In this document: in pieces, positions 15,822-17,688 of the stretch
How positions within the stretch are numbered: the first letter of the stretch is position 1
How the letters are laid out: every line of letters starts with the position of its first letter
Assembly: GCF_002366715.1 (NCBI RefSeq)
Contig: NZ_DFBS01000025.1
Span: 1 to 17,688, forward strand
Source of the DNA: Halomonas sp. UBA3074
GTDB taxonomy: Bacteria > Pseudomonadota > Gammaproteobacteria > Pseudomonadales > Halomonadaceae
Length of the DNA: 17,688 bases
Direction: 5' to 3'
Notes under the pieces: model-generated
What the model was told of the DNA's origin: nothing
What the model saw: only the letters and a program-made list of their open reading frames with translations
Database searches by the model: none
Program-made: the position numbers and the translations under genes

Positions 15822-16832
15822 TAAAAAAGTAATCCGGTATTCGCTGCCGTAACCTGACAGTACCTTATGGACATGGTCTTTCAAGGACGAGAAGCTTTCG
15901 TAAGCCGTCAACGGCAGCCACTCATACTTGACCTTGCGCCAAAGAATCTCGATCAGGTTCAGTTCTGGCGAATACGGCGAGAGATAGACGACATGTACAC
16001 GCTGATTCAGCCAATCTAGTCGCTTGCGCTGGAAATGAGCCGAGCGATGGACACTGGCATTGTCCAGCACCACGATGGCAAAGGCGTCCGGCGGCTTCTG
16101 GGCAACCAGGCGGTCGAAGGCGTCGATGACCACCTCGGTGTGATGGTTGCTATCGTCGAGTGGTAGATCAGCTTGCCCTGACGGCTCAGGAAGCCCAGTA
16201 CGTTCAGACGCTGACTATGCGAGTAGGCCGGCATTTCCCGGGGGTGGCCGATAGGGCTCCAGGCGTAAGGTAAGGCGGAGGACTGGGCAAAGCCTGATTC
16301 ATCGAAATAGTACAGCTCCGTCTCGCCCCGATCTTCCCAACGCTGAAGCTCAGCCAGCAGGCCTTGAGTATGGCGGAACTCAGTTTCGTCGCGCCGTCCT
16401 TTCAGGGAGCGCCGGGTACGCTTAAAGCTATAGCCCAGATTTTTTTAATGCTCGCTTGAGGGTCATGGTACAGGCGCATTTACCGGTTTCCAGTTGGAAC
16501 CTTGCCTGGACGGCCTTCAACTGATGAGGTTCCTCTTGGATGAGTTCAAGTAACCGTACCCGCTCCGAATCACTGTAGATAGCGGGCCGACCGGTGCGCG
16601 GCTTGTCCCGGAGCCCTTCGAGGCCCTGTGCCTCCCAGGCATCGAACCAGAGCGAAACCGTTTCCCGGGTGACGGACAGAATCTTGCAGATCTGGTCAAT
16701 GGTATGGCCTTGATGGCTCAGCACGATGGCATGAGCCCGACGACGCAGGGCCGGTTTCTCTCCATAGGTGTAGGTTGCCATTAATGCCTGATGGTCAGCA
16801 TCGGATAGGGGCGGCACAAAGCGGAAGGCCAT
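15819..16832 (-). pseudogene. IS630-family transposase, two frameshifts
   Basis: From the ATG at 16832 (MAFRFVPPLSDADHQALMAT) comes a helix-turn-helix half with QICKILSVTRETVSLWFDAW. The DDE half follows in other frames: YYFDESGFAQ, then IVVLDNASVHRS, then YSPELNLIEILWRKVKYEW, the three acidic catalytic residues of IS630/Tc1-mariner enzymes. The first break is at A7 in the coding sense (16440-16434 and neighbours; T7 on +), where six A would read ALKNLGYSFKR; the second is near 16168-16175, where one base appears missing between HST and DSNHHTEVV. Full-length protein would have about 337 residues. Because of the second break the copy is likely inactive; the A7 could be a slippage site in related active copies. 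Confidence 0.85.
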
Positions 16833-16877
16833 GCTTATCGTCCTGGCTAAACGGGTCAGGATAAGCATAGCGGAAAA
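15822..16877 (-). mobile_element. IS630-family insertion sequence, decayed, inserted at TA in the cyclase gene
   Basis: IS630 elements insert at TA and duplicate it. A TA at 15820-15821 on the left and one at 16878-16879 (or 16890-16891) on the right both restore the host reading frame when the segment between is removed, giving an element of 1056 or 1068 bp, the normal size of the family. Inner sequences TCCGGTATTC (15833-15842) and, on the other strand, TCCGCTATGC (16864-16873) are probably parts of the imperfect terminal repeats. The exact ends remain uncertain by about 10 bp. The element is in opposite orientation to the cyclase. Confidence 0.8.
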
Positions 16878-16880
16878 TAT

Positions 16881-17423
16881 GTGTTCGAGTACTTACAAAC
16901 CACACGTCAAGAATTAGAGCTATTATCCTCCACCGACTCATTAACAGGCTTGCTAAATCGCCGTGCTTTTGATGAACGCTTTCAACAAGAAATAGCTATG
17001 ATTCAGCGTGGAGGCCCTTCTGGATCACTAATGCTGATTGACCTAGATAACTTCAAAAATATTAATGATACGTACGGACATCAGGGAGGCGATAACGTCA
17101 TAGTATGCTTTATCGAGCTTTGCCGTCGGGTATTTCGTCAGTACGATGTGATTAGCCGGTGGGGCGGTGATGAATTTATGGTCATGCTGCCACGAACCAG
17201 CCCATCAGACGCTACCCATGTTGCAAGCCGTCTGCATCAGCAACTTGCTGAAACGCCTATGATCATGAACAATGGCACCTCACTTTATTGTACGGTTAGC
17301 ATTGGTATTTGTGCGGTTACCAGCACTTGTACGATGGATACATGTTTATCGATGACCGATGCTTTACTTTACCAAGTCAAAGAATCGGGCCGTAACAGCA
17401 CTGCGGTTCAAGCAGAAACATAA
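16881..17423 (+). pseudogene. GAF-GGDEF diguanylate cyclase, 3' part (catalytic GGDEF domain)
   Basis: The frame continues the interrupted cyclase: YLQTTRQELELLSSTDSLTG, then LLNRRAFDERF, LIDLDNFKNINDTYGHQGGD, the inhibitory-site motif RQYD, and RWGGDEFMVMLP with intact GGDEF at 17163-17177, ending SGRNSTAVQAET. All motifs for making c-di-GMP from two GTP are present, and unlike the GGDEF-EAL protein the RxxD product-inhibition site is kept. A GTG at 16881 could start a free GGDEF domain if an outward promoter exists in the IS, but the ribosome site is poor and the sensory GAF part is lost. Otherwise it is a silent 3' fragment. Confidence 0.85.
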
Positions 17424-17463
17424 GGTAAGAGACTTGAAAGATTCTACTTTTAGCTTTCTGGAG

Positions 17464-17496
17464 GCCATTATAGCTATATAAGCTAAATGGCATTTT
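17464..17496 (+). terminator. Terminator after the cyclase gene
   Basis: GCCATT-A-TAGCT, loop ATATA, AGCTA-AATGGC (17464-17491) is an 11-bp stem with one bulged A, followed by ATTTT, 40 bases after the stop codon. The short U-run makes it a moderate candidate. Confidence 0.6.
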
Positions 17497-17654
17497 CAGC
17501 CACAATCAAAAAGAATCGAAGTCATGAATAGGTGCGGTAATCCCCCCATTTTCCTGAATTCATAGAATAACTGCAGCACTTTGGATCATACGGTAGAGGC
17601 AGGAGGGCCAGCAGCGGTACCCTCTCCGCCTTACCGACCAAAGTGAAGCAGAGT

Positions 17655-17688
17655 ATGGGATACAGACAACTGACCCAGGCACAACGAT
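17655..17688 (+). CDS. Probable start of an IS30-family transposase, cut by window edge
   Basis: Only eleven residues are visible, MGYRQLTQAQR. The pattern M-x-YRQLT-x-x-x-R is characteristic of the N-terminus of IS30-type transposases. The 230 bases before it, after the cyclase terminator, hold no gene; the left end of the element should lie there (somewhere after about 17500) but I cannot fix its inverted repeat. Identification rests on a very short match. Confidence 0.45.
   Translation, partial: MGYRQLTQAQR

Noticed and set aside
17520..17654. Terminal repeat of the IS30-type element
   Set aside because: The other end is outside the window, so no repeat can be paired and the boundary cannot be supported.

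Overview
The window reads as a stretch of gammaproteobacterial accessory chromosome. Halomonadaceae (Halomonas/Vreelandella type) is my best guess from the overall feel of the proteins and the moderate base composition; no phylogenetic marker is present to prove it. Four different mobile-element families leave traces in 17.7 kb: an IS1380-type transposase at the left edge, a TnsB/TniA-type transposase remnant at about 6.1-6.9 kb, a complete but decayed IS630-family copy at about 15.8-16.9 kb, and what looks like the first codons of an IS30-type transposase at the right edge. There are no rRNA, tRNA or CRISPR features that I can see.

Region 1 (1-6063) is a metal-handling module. It starts with an IS1380 end sitting against a decayed glutaredoxin-MauE (thiol/redox membrane protein) gene. 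Then follow, all on the + strand, a DUF2933 membrane miniprotein, a small ferredoxin-fold protein ending in Cys-His, an APC-superfamily permease with a His-rich tail, a His/Cys-rich helical-bundle protein, and a P1B-type Cu+/Ag+ ATPase carrying YHS and CPMHP...CPICGM metal-binding domains instead of an HMA domain. The last two genes overlap by 8 nt, so they are almost certainly co-translated. The likely theme is copper or silver capture and export; the role of an amino-acid-type permease in it is not established.

Region 2 (6064-7530) holds the C-terminal part of a TnsB/TniA-like transposase that begins at the very stop codon of the ATPase, followed by a small outer-membrane beta-barrel gene and its terminator.

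Region 3 (7538-17423) is about taxis and cyclic-di-GMP. A NIT-domain chemoreceptor is on the - strand. After a 678-bp intergenic region, a very good sigma-28 (FliA) promoter drives an Aer-type FAD-PAS energy-taxis receptor, which overlaps by one base (TAATG) a 1029-residue GAF-PAS-GAF-PAS-GGDEF-EAL protein. Downstream is a GAF-GGDEF diguanylate cyclase split in two by the IS630 copy; removing the IS and one TA copy restores a single reading frame. The GAF domain of the broken cyclase is clearly a paralogue of the first GAF of the GGDEF-EAL protein. The region suggests a coupling of redox/oxygen taxis with c-di-GMP turnover, with one synthase lost by insertion.
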